The translations under genes and the position numbers were made by a program. From Leishmania donovani (lineage: Eukaryota; Euglenozoa; Kinetoplastea; Trypanosomatida; Trypanosomatidae), in contig NC_018244.1 of NCBI RefSeq assembly GCF_000227135.1, forward strand, positions 257,288 through 321,287: a stretch of 64,000 bases of DNA, in the 5' to 3' direction. Below the pieces are notes generated by a model. It saw only the letters and a list, made by a program, of their open reading frames with translations. It ran no database searches and was not told where the DNA came from. Positions 21,701 to 30,501 of this stretch are shown piece by piece (positions within the stretch are counted from its first letter, which is position 1; the number at the start of each line of letters is the position of its first letter).

Positions 21701-24035
21701 GTGCGGCGCCGCACTCGCTGGCCGCCGCAACACGGGAGCTGTCGGCCGCCACACTGGTGGGCAGTGATGCTTGCATCGGAGGAGCTCGTAGAACGCGCGC
21801 AGCTTCCTGCCTCGCACTGCGCCCTTCCTCATCGTTGCTAGCCGGCAACTGCGAAGCCATCAACGACGCCGATGGCGATCGCGCTGTAGCAAAGGGAGGT
21901 GAAGCAGTGCCACCTTCATCGGCTGCGCCATAGCGCTCTGCCACAAAATCCCTCAACAGCACCGCGTACTCGTGCAGCACTCGCCTCGCTGCATCTTCGT
22001 TATCGAGACCGCGCACACGGGGCAGCCCCTGGTGGTGTTGTTGCCCTTCCTGCTGATGCTCTCGCCCAAGTGCAGCCCAGCCAGCCGCAGCAGCCAGCAC
22101 CTCGCTGTTGACGTCATCTACTGTCGCCTCCGCTACCACAGCGCAGATCGGCACGACCAGGGAGCACGATGATACCGCACTAGACGCGATCTGGAGGGAA
22201 GTGCTGGTGTCATGGCGCAGAACAGGAATCAAGCTGTCAACGGGCCCTCTAGACAAGGGCAAAGCGAAGGTGCTCAGGGTAGCGCCGACCTCGGCGAGGC
22301 AGGTGTGCGTGAGGGCAGCGAGGCTGTATCGGCTGCTCCACGGCAGTCGCGGTGTGGGCAACTGCGCGGGAGCGGCGCGTCTTTCGGCTGCCGGGGCCGT
22401 CGTTGTGCGGCCCACTGCAGATCTGCCTCCCTGACCCTCTGCACTCTTTGGAGAAGAGGTCTTCAGTGGACGGTAGCCGCAGGACACGCTGGGGCCGGCC
22501 ACGTCCCACAGCTTCCAGATACCAACTGGCGCCGGCACTTCTGGCGCCGCTGAGAGCAGGGCGGCAGGACCGGATGAGCCACGCTTGTGACCGGCCTCGT
22601 CACTGAAATTATCCATAGCGCGCTGCGTCGTCCACGGCGGCTGCTGCTGCACCTCCTGGTGCTGCAGGGGCCTGAGGGGCTCGCAGGAAACGATGAGGGT
22701 CACACACACGTGGCACATCCTCTCCTCCAGCGGCTCGCATGCCGGCTGCAAGAACGCGAAGGCGGTTGGCGACGAGGACAACGCATTCGCCTCTGGATGC
22801 CCCGCCTCGCCTGTCAGAAGGTGAGTGTGCCGCCAGCCGGCCGAGCACGACAGAGCCGCGTAGAGCACCGCCATGGCGTCGTGAATAGACTCCACACGCA
22901 CATAGCAGGCTGCCGGTATGTCAGACGGGTGATCGACAGAGTCGTCCAGCCCCTCCACCTCGTCGATCTCGGTGCGCAGCACGGTGCCAGAGAGCAGGTC
23001 CACCGTCGATCGCGGTCGCTGCAGCACAGAAGGATGGCGGAGCGGGGCCGCGTCGCGCACCTCCGTCACACTCATCGCTGCTACAACGCGGGTGTCAGCA
23101 GGCGCGTTGGCCGGCGCGAAAAGACGGTTCAACACGGCGGCGAACAATCCGCTCAAAGCCTGGGATGACTGCGATACCGTCGTTGGCGCCGCTCGCTGCC
23201 TCGATGGCCACCCCAGCGTGCCGCCAAAGAGAAAAGAGGAGTTGGCCGCGCCCTGCGGCCCCATGGTGAAAGTCAGCACTTCACGGTTCTCTCCTGTGGC
23301 TGCTGCGGTTGTTGCCGAGGCACTGCGAATCCTGTGGCTGCCTACGCCTCCGTGCCGCTGCAGAGCGTGACCCTGCAAGAGCTCCTCGGCGATCACTTCA
23401 GCCAGCCTCGCTGTGAGGCACGAGTCTGTGTAGGTGAGACAAGCTGAGTCAGGCCCGTCGGCGTGATGTTGCGGCCGTACCGGACGTTTCTGCGCATAGT
23501 CGCTGGCGGCAGCGGCTGCGTCGGCACCAAGCCCCTCGACAGCAATGAACGGCGTCTGCACAACCACCTCCATCGTGGCTGGTCGCGCCGACGCGGAGGG
23601 CGAAGAGGGGAAAGCTGCAGAGCGATCGCTATCGCGCATGCCCAAGCCGACGACCTTGCCAGCCTCCCCAGCGTGCGCTACTTCACCTCCGCGAGAGTGC
23701 TGGTGTCGACTCCGGCGCAGCACGTTTGATGCTGACAGTGATGAAGCCGATGGCAGGTAGCGCTGGCGCAGCACGCACAGTCGTGATGTCACCTCACTTG
23801 AAGTCGAACCTGGAGCATTCGCAGACGGATCGATATGCGTGTGTGCGCCACCGGTGGCGGGGCCGGTTGCGATGACACCCAAATTGGCCGCCGCCAGCCC
23901 AGTTTCCTCTGCAGGCGCGTCCCTTCTCTGCTCATCCTCCATCCGCCATGACCGAGCCTCTCGCCAGCGCAGGGCCACGCACACACGCGGCAGGGGGGCC
24001 ATGGGGACGCGGTCGCATCGGTTGCGCTCCATCAA
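18726..24035 (-). CDS. Very large kinesin-like protein with degenerate motor domain (pseudokinesin candidate)
   Basis: This 1769-residue protein has no intact enzyme motif, but its first ~650 residues align by order and spacing with a kinesin motor. PRVCVALRWREARSW (16-30) looks like the first motor strand. An ARLAEVIAEELLQG helix (206-219) precedes LTFTMGPQGAANSSFLFGG (251-269), in place of the P-loop. VVAAMSVTEVRDA then DLLSG (314-347) resembles the EIYNE...DLL region. ANALSSSPT (413-421) stands in for switch I, WDVAG (507-511) for switch II (DLAGSE), and SLAALTHTCLAEVGATLSTFA (568-588) then VDSLIPVLRHDTSTSLQIA (596-614) for the SLxALGxVIxAL...LTRLLQDSLGG block. The P-loop Lys and Thr/Ser are missing, so ATP hydrolysis is unlikely. 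The C-terminal half has several coiled coils (~1150-1400). Role: possibly a non-motile microtubule or cytoskeletal scaffold. The kinesin reading is inference from pattern and has not been searched. Confidence 0.6.
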   Translation of the reverse strand: MMERNRCDRVPMAPLPRVCVALRWREARSWRMEDEQRRDAPAEETGLAAANLGVIATGPATGGAHTHIDPSANAPGSTSSEVTSRLCVLRQRYLPSASSLSASNVLRRSRHQHSRGGEVAHAGEAGKVVGLGMRDSDRSAAFPSSPSASARPATMEVVVQTPFIAVEGLGADAAAAASDYAQKRPVRPQHHADGPDSACLTYTDSCLTARLAEVIAEELLQGHALQRHGGVGSHRIRSASATTAAATGENREVLTFTMGPQGAANSSFLFGGTLGWPSRQRAAPTTVSQSSQALSGLFAAVLNRLFAPANAPADTRVVAAMSVTEVRDAAPLRHPSVLQRPRSTVDLLSGTVLRTEIDEVEGLDDSVDHPSDIPAACYVRVESIHDAMAVLYAALSCSAGWRHTHLLTGEAGHPEANALSSSPTAFAFLQPACEPLEERMCHVCVTLIVSCEPLRPLQHQEVQQQPPWTTQRAMDNFSDEAGHKRGSSGPAALLSAAPEVPAPVGIWKLWDVAGPSVSCGYRPLKTSSPKSAEGQGGRSAVGRTTTAPAAERRAAPAQLPTPRLPWSSRYSLAALTHTCLAEVGATLSTFALPLSRGPVDSLIPVLRHDTSTSLQIASSAVSSCSLVVPICAVVAEATVDDVNSEVLAAAAGWAALGREHQQEGQQHHQGLPRVRGLDNEDAARRVLHEYAVLLRDFVAERYGAADEGGTASPPFATARSPSASLMASQLPASNDEEGRSARQEAARVLRAPPMQASLPTSVAADSSRVAAASECGAALCVGAAPMRRMSMNTVAVGTHAAVTAPLSINVTGDAEDSPGFSLRPRVEADVRSTKLVDVLQRVHHQAHADTRAVGAVRSTDEAALSTAPPATAPASVADTCATAATHAEEARLQRFHALFESESFDVGEKAEATAAMEAVRQDEEPSLFDTRGVMAHKGHHKQQTPLPQHTPQVGNSGSPPSVLRTGRRPGAGAHRREPSSLEGQRAPLPSAPSHIGVESAVHDSMADVDTTAASLCPPQALLYDTTIASQGEGSCAAEVVASAACDAAPHACEGPTHTPAPSLPPPDGALAAFLGPYCDEFVRLCGQMRTDVQAWRAHEAATLDQLSALAERHTRDIQEVATLQRRLAANFGTVDAMPGSSGASTLAGARDRRADVGALLRSALTGGNPDLAASHSATFASTSTLIFEQLVRSEEKVTWLERQLVDWRRRAREASILDTRSTNADAAPLIASEGDGESALELSSSPPAVASRVSATVGSVLSGPREDPAAPHMREAEALLRRLLQRCTRAYAAAQQQGDRWHAQLAQEQAAKSVLQDRVMELEAELAGLRRQRSGAAASPYLHRLPAPARDRAWNGAHASAASRPPTDSPPSCFAAPPSPVAALGSHSLYCTLDGVDAERSLLTAAPVSPIASDVASSLPSSSASRGLQRRCDDVAEPATLWDRMNAQRLATRGRNSAGDRAGTDSFGAVSTQLAVLLSRAVQGGDACAPSARTHPHVGTAAASSTSVAAPASLFEIHVGASSTVSSRGPDSPFRRDASRHSASASFSLAGNAPEVAARAGDRASDVESRERRQRRPPPSRSQHERHVEAATTPPSTTHRSARGIDEGTCGGEVLHHHVGTGTMKIGGGALVCAASHPPPSQCHATSAGELEVYPSAALEALERAATQLEAEAVRLCGAAHNTSSTAPCSQCHVAAIERRQLNGGDEVAVRRDEDIRAVHSSSPSSLCQSMGQLRSATQAVQREARDAAERERAYLSAILFSSTAAGSE

Positions 24036-24836
24036 AGTGGGGTTTTGTACAGGAGGTGAGTGAGTGAGTCGCGGCGCAGCAGCGTATCGGTGTTCGTTTC
24101 TATCAGGTCAATCAGCATGCATCGCCTCAACGTGCGTGTGTGCGCGTGTGTGTCTGAAGTGTGCGGCGGAAGCCTCTCTCGCTCTGCCCCCCCCCGCGCG
24201 CGCTTTGTGAAAACGGAGGAAAACGATGAAGGCCAGCCAGTACAGCGAGAGAAAAGAGCAGATGCGAGTGTGTGTGCTGCTGCTGCTGTTGGAATAACGC
24301 TGCGATGTAGGGCGCCCTGCTTGACAACGCGCGGTGGCCCGTACTGGGAGCAGCTGTTCCCACGCATGCACACAAGCACACTCCCCCTTCCCTTAAGCGG
24401 TGGAGAGTCAAGACACCCGAGACCCCTGCAGGAAAAGGCGAGGCGACTCCCGAAGGGGCCGCTGTTTCTGCGCCAGCGATGCGGAAGAAGACAAGGAGCA
24501 AAGAGAAGTGCGGGGCGAAGACAACGGCCACCGCCCGGAGACGTGTCTCTTCCGCCTCTCCGGCCCCTGTGCCTTCGCTTCCCGTTCTCGTTGTGCTGGT
24601 GCTGATGGCTGTCGCTCGATTCTTTTCGTTCGTTACTCGGTGGAAGAGAGGAGAGGCGGCGCACACTGCAGTCGCGTGGTGCCGCGTCCGCAGAGCACGA
24701 GAGGCACGGGCAAAGAAAAAAGGGACCGAGTAAGATGTAAAGCACCACGCGGGGAGAGGGAGAAGACGTATAAGAGAGGCAACGGAGGAGAAGGAGGGAG
24801 GGAGAGGTTCCGCACAACGCACAACGCACCAGGCAG

Positions 24837-24837
<1 letters not shown>

Positions 24838-24869
<32 letters not shown>
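24838..24869. repeat. (CA)n microsatellite
   Basis: A pure CA dinucleotide run of 32 bases in the spacer upstream of the large kinesin-like gene. Such runs are frequent in Leishmania spacers and tend to vary in length between strains. Confidence 0.95.
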
Positions 24870-26028
24870 ACTCCCAACCCCACCCTTCTCTCTCGCTCTC
24901 TTCTCTGACACACACATACACGTGTGTGTTCGTGAGACCCCGATGGTGATGGCGAGGCGATTGTTCACAGGCACGCACAGCCTGTGATACGCAGGCAAGC
25001 AGCTGCGCACGCACGCGGAAACCGCACAGCGAGAGAGGGGGAAGGCGGACTACATAAACTTTTTTCCTTTCGGCCATTCTACCAGGATCAGGTCAAACGA
25101 AGATGCGCACGCACACAACCGTAGCTCATCAGCCTCTCTCTCTCTCGCTGCCGCTGAATCCGGCCATGTGTCTAACGAACGCTTCGTGTCCTTGCTCGCC
25201 CTCTTCTTGGCACACATGCTGCGTGATTAGCACGAGACAGACGCTCGGGTGGACTGCATGCCTTGATCCAAGCGGGCCGCGTCCAAGGGTCTGCTCGGGG
25301 GCGGTGGTGATGGCGTCTGTGGCTTGGGTATTAGGGGGTGATCTAGGCGCATGCTGGATGAGCTCAAGGGGGAAGCTGGCCAGCCTCAGGTCAGGGTTCT
25401 CTGAAACCCTCTAATCTTCCTGAGCCGCTTCAAGCCGCAGCGTCCCATAGTACGACGTGAATGCTCTTCATATGGGAAGCTGGAGGACTCGATGGTGTTC
25501 TCGGCATGCTTCTGGCACCCGTGCCCCATCAGCCCATCCCGGTCGGGATGTAGGAGACGCCGCATGTGTTTGCACACATGCATTGTGGGGTTCATTGTTA
25601 TAGATCTCCTCGTGCCGCTCTCGTCTATCATTCGTGCTCCTTCTGGCCTCTGGATGCCTTGCTCGTATTCGATACGCCATGCCAGCGGTGCTTGACAGTC
25701 CGTGCGCACAGTGCTCGCACCATTGGACCCTGGGGCCTGCTCCAGAACGATGTTGTTGTCTGGAGGAGTGGGAGCCTGGACGGCTTGCACGCATGCGCCG
25801 CGACAGTTGGGACGCTGCTATGAGTCTGTGGCGGAACGGGGGCATTTCGCCCTCTCCTGAATCCGCAGGCCTCTGACGGGAGCGGGGTGCGTCCAGCGAC
25901 GGGGGGCCCGCGCGCCAGCGTGGGCCAGCGCACACAGAGCTCGTAGCCTGTCGTCCTGAAGGGTGGTCCGGGGCCGCCATGCACACGCGACAGTGGAAGC
26001 CCGTGCGGCGCGGGTGAGACGCGCTTCA

Positions 26029-26400
26029 TCAGGCCATCGCGTGCACGATCGCATAGCGTGAAGCCAGGTGCGCCTTGAGCGTCGCGTAGTTCGCCAATCG
26101 CGCGTGGCATGCGGGGCACAATGCCGGGTCAGGCGCCTTCGCAGCAAAGCACAGGCGGGGGTGGGGGTGGGGGTAACCCCCCCCCCAAAGGCCAGCGGAG
26201 CAGCGGGCAGCACATCATCCGCACCCCGCCTAGTCGCTGCCAGCCGCCCGCCGCTGCAGGGATCCAAAGTGCGGGCAGGTGCCGGTGCGGAGCTGGGGGA
26301 GGAGGGTCTCCCTGTCGCCTCGCCAGCTCAGCATCCTTGTTTTTCCGGTGTGGGACAGCCGCCGCCAAGGAGCTCTTGTAGCTGCGTGCCGCAGCGTGTA
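26029..26400 (-). mobile_element. Degenerate ingi/L1Tc-like retrotransposon fragment (DIRE-like)
   Basis: Read on the minus strand in shifting frames, this stretch encodes LPQLRTGTCPHFGSLQRR (from about 26307), which matches the QLRTGxCP block found downstream of the RNase H domain in kinetoplastid non-LTR retrotransposons. Lower down it encodes CPACHARLANYATLKAHL followed by another His, a C2H2 finger of the kind these elements carry at their C-terminus, and then a TGA at 26029-26031. Stops and frameshifts separate the blocks, so it is dead. It is in the sense orientation within the presumed 3' UTR of the Ca2+-ATPase gene. The family naming rests on my recollection of the motifs and no search was run. 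Confidence 0.6.
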
Positions 26401-27096
26401 GCGCTATTTCGAGGGGTGTTGACCTGGCGTCTGAAACCGATGACCGGGTCTGTCATCCATGCAGTTGGCGTCGGCTCCTCTGGCGTAGCCGATTTCTCCA
26501 AGCATCTCAACTTCGTCCTTGTGTTTCAGCTCCCCCCTCCCAATGACCAAAAAAAAAGATAAAAGGAGAGGTGCACGCGGCGAGCTAGCAGCGCCGGCAC
26601 TGGCGCCCCCCGCCACACACACACACACACAAAATGCGCTGTCAGATGTCACCTGCTACGTGTGTAGGACACGACGCCAACACGGTAAGTCAATGCATAT
26701 AAAGCCCCGCAGCGCCTGCGCTGCGGACACGTCAGCGGTCCGCCGAACAAGTAATAGAGAATGGAAATAAAGGCGGTAAGGAGAGGCGCAGCACACAAAT
26801 GAAAGCCCAACCTGTCCGTGACGCTGCACCTCCCGCCTCCGCTTCAGCGCGTGAGCTGTTGGTGTGGCCCTCCGTGTCTGTCTCTGTTTCGCAGGACCAC
26901 GACACGGTGCCACATATATAAGGCAGCGGTAGACAGTGAGAGATCAAAGGTCTGTGGCGCATGAAGCGGTGGAAGGGGTGACCGCCATGTCATGCATGGC
27001 AGCCCCTCCTCAACAGAAGGAAGCCGCAGGACATGAAAGCTCGGCTCCTCACAGAGGTGCGTGCTTGCGCGTAGCTGCCGGTACCCCGCCGCCTGC

Positions 27097-30000
27097 TCAG
27101 CTGCTTCGATTCCTTGCTGCCTTCTGTTCCTGAGCATTCTCACGAAAGGCCTTCAGCACCCGTAGTTGCATCCGCACTTTTCCCACGGTGTCCCGAAGCG
27201 TGGGGCAGACGTGCTGCTTCAGCGCCAGCTGCAGTGCCGCCTCCTCCTCCGTGTCCACCACTGGCAGCGGGGGCGGAATCTCCCTCTCGACAACGCCAAT
27301 CCTGCGCAGCACAAAGCCGAGGAGAAGCGGCACAACGCCGAGGGCGAGGGACGTCACCCACGAGGCTAGCGGGAGAGGCACGCACTGCATGAGGGTGCCG
27401 CCGTACTGAACGCTGACGATTTGAATGACAAACATCGTCCCGACAACGGTGATGAACATCGGAGCATTGCCCAGGTTGTGCCAGAAGGCCACGGAGTCGT
27501 CGAGGATGCGGGCGTTGAACTCGTTGCTCAGCTGCATCAGAACAAAGACGTTGAAGATGAGGGTGTGCAACTCCTCAGAGTCTCGCACAGCGAGTCCCAG
27601 AGTGTTGGCGCCGCCCAAGAGCAGGTACTGCTGGATGAGAATCTGGTAGAGGGACTGGCCGGCAATATTCAGCCACATACGGCGGGTGATGAGCGGGGCC
27701 GCCTTCGGCTTTGGCGGCCGCAGGAGCACCTCGTCCGACGGCGTCTCCGTCGCCAGCGCCAAGGCGGCCAGCGTATCCATGATTAGGTTCACCCACAGGA
27801 GCTGCACCGGCTTCAGCGGGGAATCGCCGTTGCGGTCCAGGAGCGCGCCAGTGAACGAGACCACGACGGCGGCCACGTTCACGGTCATTTGGAACTGAAG
27901 AAACTTGCAGATGTTGTCGTGCACGTTACGACCCCACTTCATTGCGGTCACGATGGTGCTGAAGTTGTCGTCCAGGATGACGACGTCAGAGGCGAGCTTT
28001 GCGACCTCGGTGCCGGAGTTCATGGAGAACCCGACGTTGGCGCCTTTCAGCGCCGGCGCGTCGTTGGTGCCGTCGCCGGTGACCGCCACCACCTCGCCGC
28101 GCTTCATCAAGGCTGAGACGAGGATGTGCTTGTCCATCGGGGATGCGCGGGAGATGACCTGCAGACGGGGCAGAATGGCATTCAGCTTTCGCGCGCTCTT
28201 CGCAAGTTCGCGGAACTGCGGCCCCTCCAGCGCCAGCCCCTGCTCCCCTTCCGCAGGCCCGAACCAGACCTTGCCGTAGATGCCCACCTCCTTGGCAATG
28301 CTCACAGCTGTGGCTTTGTTGTCGCCAGTGATCATGCGCACAACTACGCCGGCCCGACGGCACTGCGCCACAGCCCTAGGCACCTCGAGGCGCACCGGAT
28401 CGCGAATTCCTACGATGCCCACCAACGTCAACCCCGCTAGCTGTGTATCGTCTGCCAGAAAAGGCGACGACGGCGCAGCGCCGCCCTCATCGCTGTTGCT
28501 GGAGTCCTGCGGTGTGGCGCTGTAGTCGGCCGACAGAGGATAGTCTGCGTAGGCGATGGCAAGCGTGCGTAGCTGACGACGCGCCATGGCCATGATGGCC
28601 TCCTCCAGCCGCACGCGCACTTCGTGGGAGAGACCAACGCGCTCGCCCTGCGCATCGTACGTGTGTGTGCACTCGGCCAGGATCAGTTCGCTCGCCCCCT
28701 TTACGTAGTATCGTACCAGCTTCTCCGGTCGCAGCACCAACGCCGTCGCCATCCGCTTGCGCGCCGAGGTGAAGGGGTAGATGCGGAGATCCTTAGTGAA
28801 AGTCGCTGCAGCGGCCACGACGTTGCTGCTCGTCCCCGCCAGCCCCGTAGGCCACGGCACCAGCGAGAACGGAGACGACGGTGTACGCATCGCCTCCTCA
28901 TTGAGCCTCGACAGCCGCTCGCTGCGCAGCTGCATCGGGTCTTCGCCCAGCGCATCCACAAAGTTCAGCAGCGCCTGCTCCGTTTTGCTGCCAGTGAGCC
29001 TCACCGTCGCCTGCTTCGCTTCGAGCGACTCCACCCGGACCCAGGTAGCCTTGGTGTTCATGGCGATGCACTCCATGAGAAGCCGGCGCACACCAGCGGC
29101 CTGCGCGCCGCCGAGAGCCGCAGACACGTCCATGGGCGTGGACGTCTGCAGCAGCGGTGACGGTGAGGCCAGTGTACCGCTGTTCACCTTCTCATCCTCT
29201 CCGGCGAAGGTGGACGGCTTGCGGGGCACCACATACGCAACACCGTACGCCGTCACTCCGTCAGTCACGGACATGTCGTTCTGGGTTATGGTGCCGGTCT
29301 TGTCGGTGCAGATTGTGGTCGCGCCACCCATGGTCTCACAGGCCGCTAGGTGCCGAACGAGGTTGTTCTCCTTGAACATCTGCTTCATGCTGTAGGCGAG
29401 TGCAATGGTGACGGAGAGCGGCAGCCCTTCCGGCACCGCCACGACCACGATCGTCACCGCCGTCATCAAGTTGTCGAGGTACTTCTTGTAGCCGAACGGG
29501 TGCTTGCGGTAGACAACCGTGTCCAGAAGCTCCTTGCCACTGAGCAGCACCAACATGAGCCCGGCGGCGACCATGCCCATGTAGCCGATGAGGTTCGCAA
29601 GCTCTTCAAGCTTGTGCTGCAGCGGTGTCTCCTCCTTCGCCTCCCGCACGTGCATTGCGATGTGTCCGGCAAAGGAGTGCACGCCAACCCCCATAACGAG
29701 GATCGTGCCCTCGCCCTCCGTAACGTTCGAGCCTGAGCGGAGCACAAAGTCGCCGTGCGCCGACTTGGCCACATCGTCGTTCTCGCCTGTCGCGGCAGAC
29801 TCGTCAACCTTCAGCGAGGTGCTCCGCAGGACGAGGCCATCTACCGTCAGCACGTCACCCGCAGCAACATTGAGCAGGTCGCCGGAGAGCAGCTCCTTGT
29901 CCGTGATGTCCAGTGTGGTGCCGGAGCGGACCACCTGCACCTTCACCGGCGGTGTGGCCTTGCTCAGCTCCTTGAACTTCTGCTCCTTCTGGTAGTTGTT

Positions 30001-30501
30001 GATGCTGCTGACAAGAGTAACAATGGTGACGGAGAGCAGGATGGCGGTGCCCTCGATCCAACCGTGGGCGTAGTCCACAAGCCCCGTGTCCTGATCCGGC
30101 ACTGTTAGCCCCAGCACAAGCGAGACCACCGCACTGACGATTAGGATCTGAATCATGCGGTCCTCGAGCGACTCCCAGACCATGTCCATGAACGACGTCT
30201 CCTCCGCCTCTGGCAGCTCATTAGCGGAGAACCACTCGCGACGCTGCGTGATTGCCTTCTTGTCGTTGTTGTCGATGCCATGCGCAAGGTCAGTCTTGAG
30301 CTGCGAGGCGAGTCCCTTGAGCCCGCCGATGCTGGCGAGCCGTTTTGTTGCGTCATGACCTCCATCGCTGATGAGCTCATGCAGTGTTTCGGGGCTGATG
30401 GCGAATGCGCTCTCCGACCCTGCCTTGCTCGAGCCCCTTGAAGAGGGCGCGGGCTGGCGAGCACATCTCTCCCCCACGGACAGCTTCACTGCACTGCTCA
30501 T
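27097..30501 (-). CDS. PMCA-type calcium-translocating P-type ATPase
   Basis: This P2B-type Ca2+ pump moves Ca2+ out of the cytosol; kinetoplastid relatives act in acidocalcisomes or the plasma membrane. I start it at 30501 (1134 residues). The frame opens at 30627, but the extra 42 codons translate a T-rich polypyrimidine tract (~30571-30587) followed by an AG (30560-30561), which looks like the trans-splice acceptor. Motifs present are DESAATGEND of the actuator region, PEGLPLSV in TM4 (~357-364), the phosphorylated Asp in ICTDKTGTITQND (Asp 400), a KGASE-type nucleotide-binding motif, and TGDGTNDAPALKGA in the hinge. The usual ten membrane segments can be placed. The C-terminal tail (VRMQLRVLKAFRENAQEQK) is basic and amphipathic and could be a short calmodulin-binding or autoinhibitory segment (inference). 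Confidence 0.93.
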   Translation of the reverse strand: MSSAVKLSVGERCARQPAPSSRGSSKAGSESAFAISPETLHELISDGGHDATKRLASIGGLKGLASQLKTDLAHGIDNNDKKAITQRREWFSANELPEAEETSFMDMVWESLEDRMIQILIVSAVVSLVLGLTVPDQDTGLVDYAHGWIEGTAILLSVTIVTLVSSINNYQKEQKFKELSKATPPVKVQVVRSGTTLDITDKELLSGDLLNVAAGDVLTVDGLVLRSTSLKVDESAATGENDDVAKSAHGDFVLRSGSNVTEGEGTILVMGVGVHSFAGHIAMHVREAKEETPLQHKLEELANLIGYMGMVAAGLMLVLLSGKELLDTVVYRKHPFGYKKYLDNLMTAVTIVVVAVPEGLPLSVTIALAYSMKQMFKENNLVRHLAACETMGGATTICTDKTGTITQNDMSVTDGVTAYGVAYVVPRKPSTFAGEDEKVNSGTLASPSPLLQTSTPMDVSAALGGAQAAGVRRLLMECIAMNTKATWVRVESLEAKQATVRLTGSKTEQALLNFVDALGEDPMQLRSERLSRLNEEAMRTPSSPFSLVPWPTGLAGTSSNVVAAAATFTKDLRIYPFTSARKRMATALVLRPEKLVRYYVKGASELILAECTHTYDAQGERVGLSHEVRVRLEEAIMAMARRQLRTLAIAYADYPLSADYSATPQDSSNSDEGGAAPSSPFLADDTQLAGLTLVGIVGIRDPVRLEVPRAVAQCRRAGVVVRMITGDNKATAVSIAKEVGIYGKVWFGPAEGEQGLALEGPQFRELAKSARKLNAILPRLQVISRASPMDKHILVSALMKRGEVVAVTGDGTNDAPALKGANVGFSMNSGTEVAKLASDVVILDDNFSTIVTAMKWGRNVHDNICKFLQFQMTVNVAAVVVSFTGALLDRNGDSPLKPVQLLWVNLIMDTLAALALATETPSDEVLLRPPKPKAAPLITRRMWLNIAGQSLYQILIQQYLLLGGANTLGLAVRDSEELHTLIFNVFVLMQLSNEFNARILDDSVAFWHNLGNAPMFITVVGTMFVIQIVSVQYGGTLMQCVPLPLASWVTSLALGVVPLLLGFVLRRIGVVEREIPPPLPVVDTEEEAALQLALKQHVCPTLRDTVGKVRMQLRVLKAFRENAQEQKAARNRSS

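Larger units (their letters stand above)
24036..27096. other. Long spacer, 3' UTR of Ca2+-ATPase gene
   Basis: This 3.1 kb spacer contains a degenerate retroelement fragment (annotated separately at 26029-26400), a (CA)n microsatellite at 24838-24869, a G/C-run hairpin-like stretch at ~26156-26188, and an A-run at ~26547-26555 that reads as a T-rich tract on the minus strand. The block 25100-26000 has fewer simple repeats than the neighbouring spacers and may be further, unrecognisable retroelement sequence. No intact gene is supported: the long overlapping ORFs here are in frames without protein-like features. Confidence 0.55.

Noticed and set aside
24127..25077. 316-codon minus-strand ORF in the spacer
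   Set aside because: Composed of CA-repeat and pyrimidine-tract translation (Cys/Val, Ser/Leu/Phe runs) with no domain; typical spacer artefact.
25380..25460. Sixth SIDER 5' end (CCCTGA present on the minus strand near 25400)
   Set aside because: No complementary TCAGGG within ~40 nt and no match to the rest of the signature.
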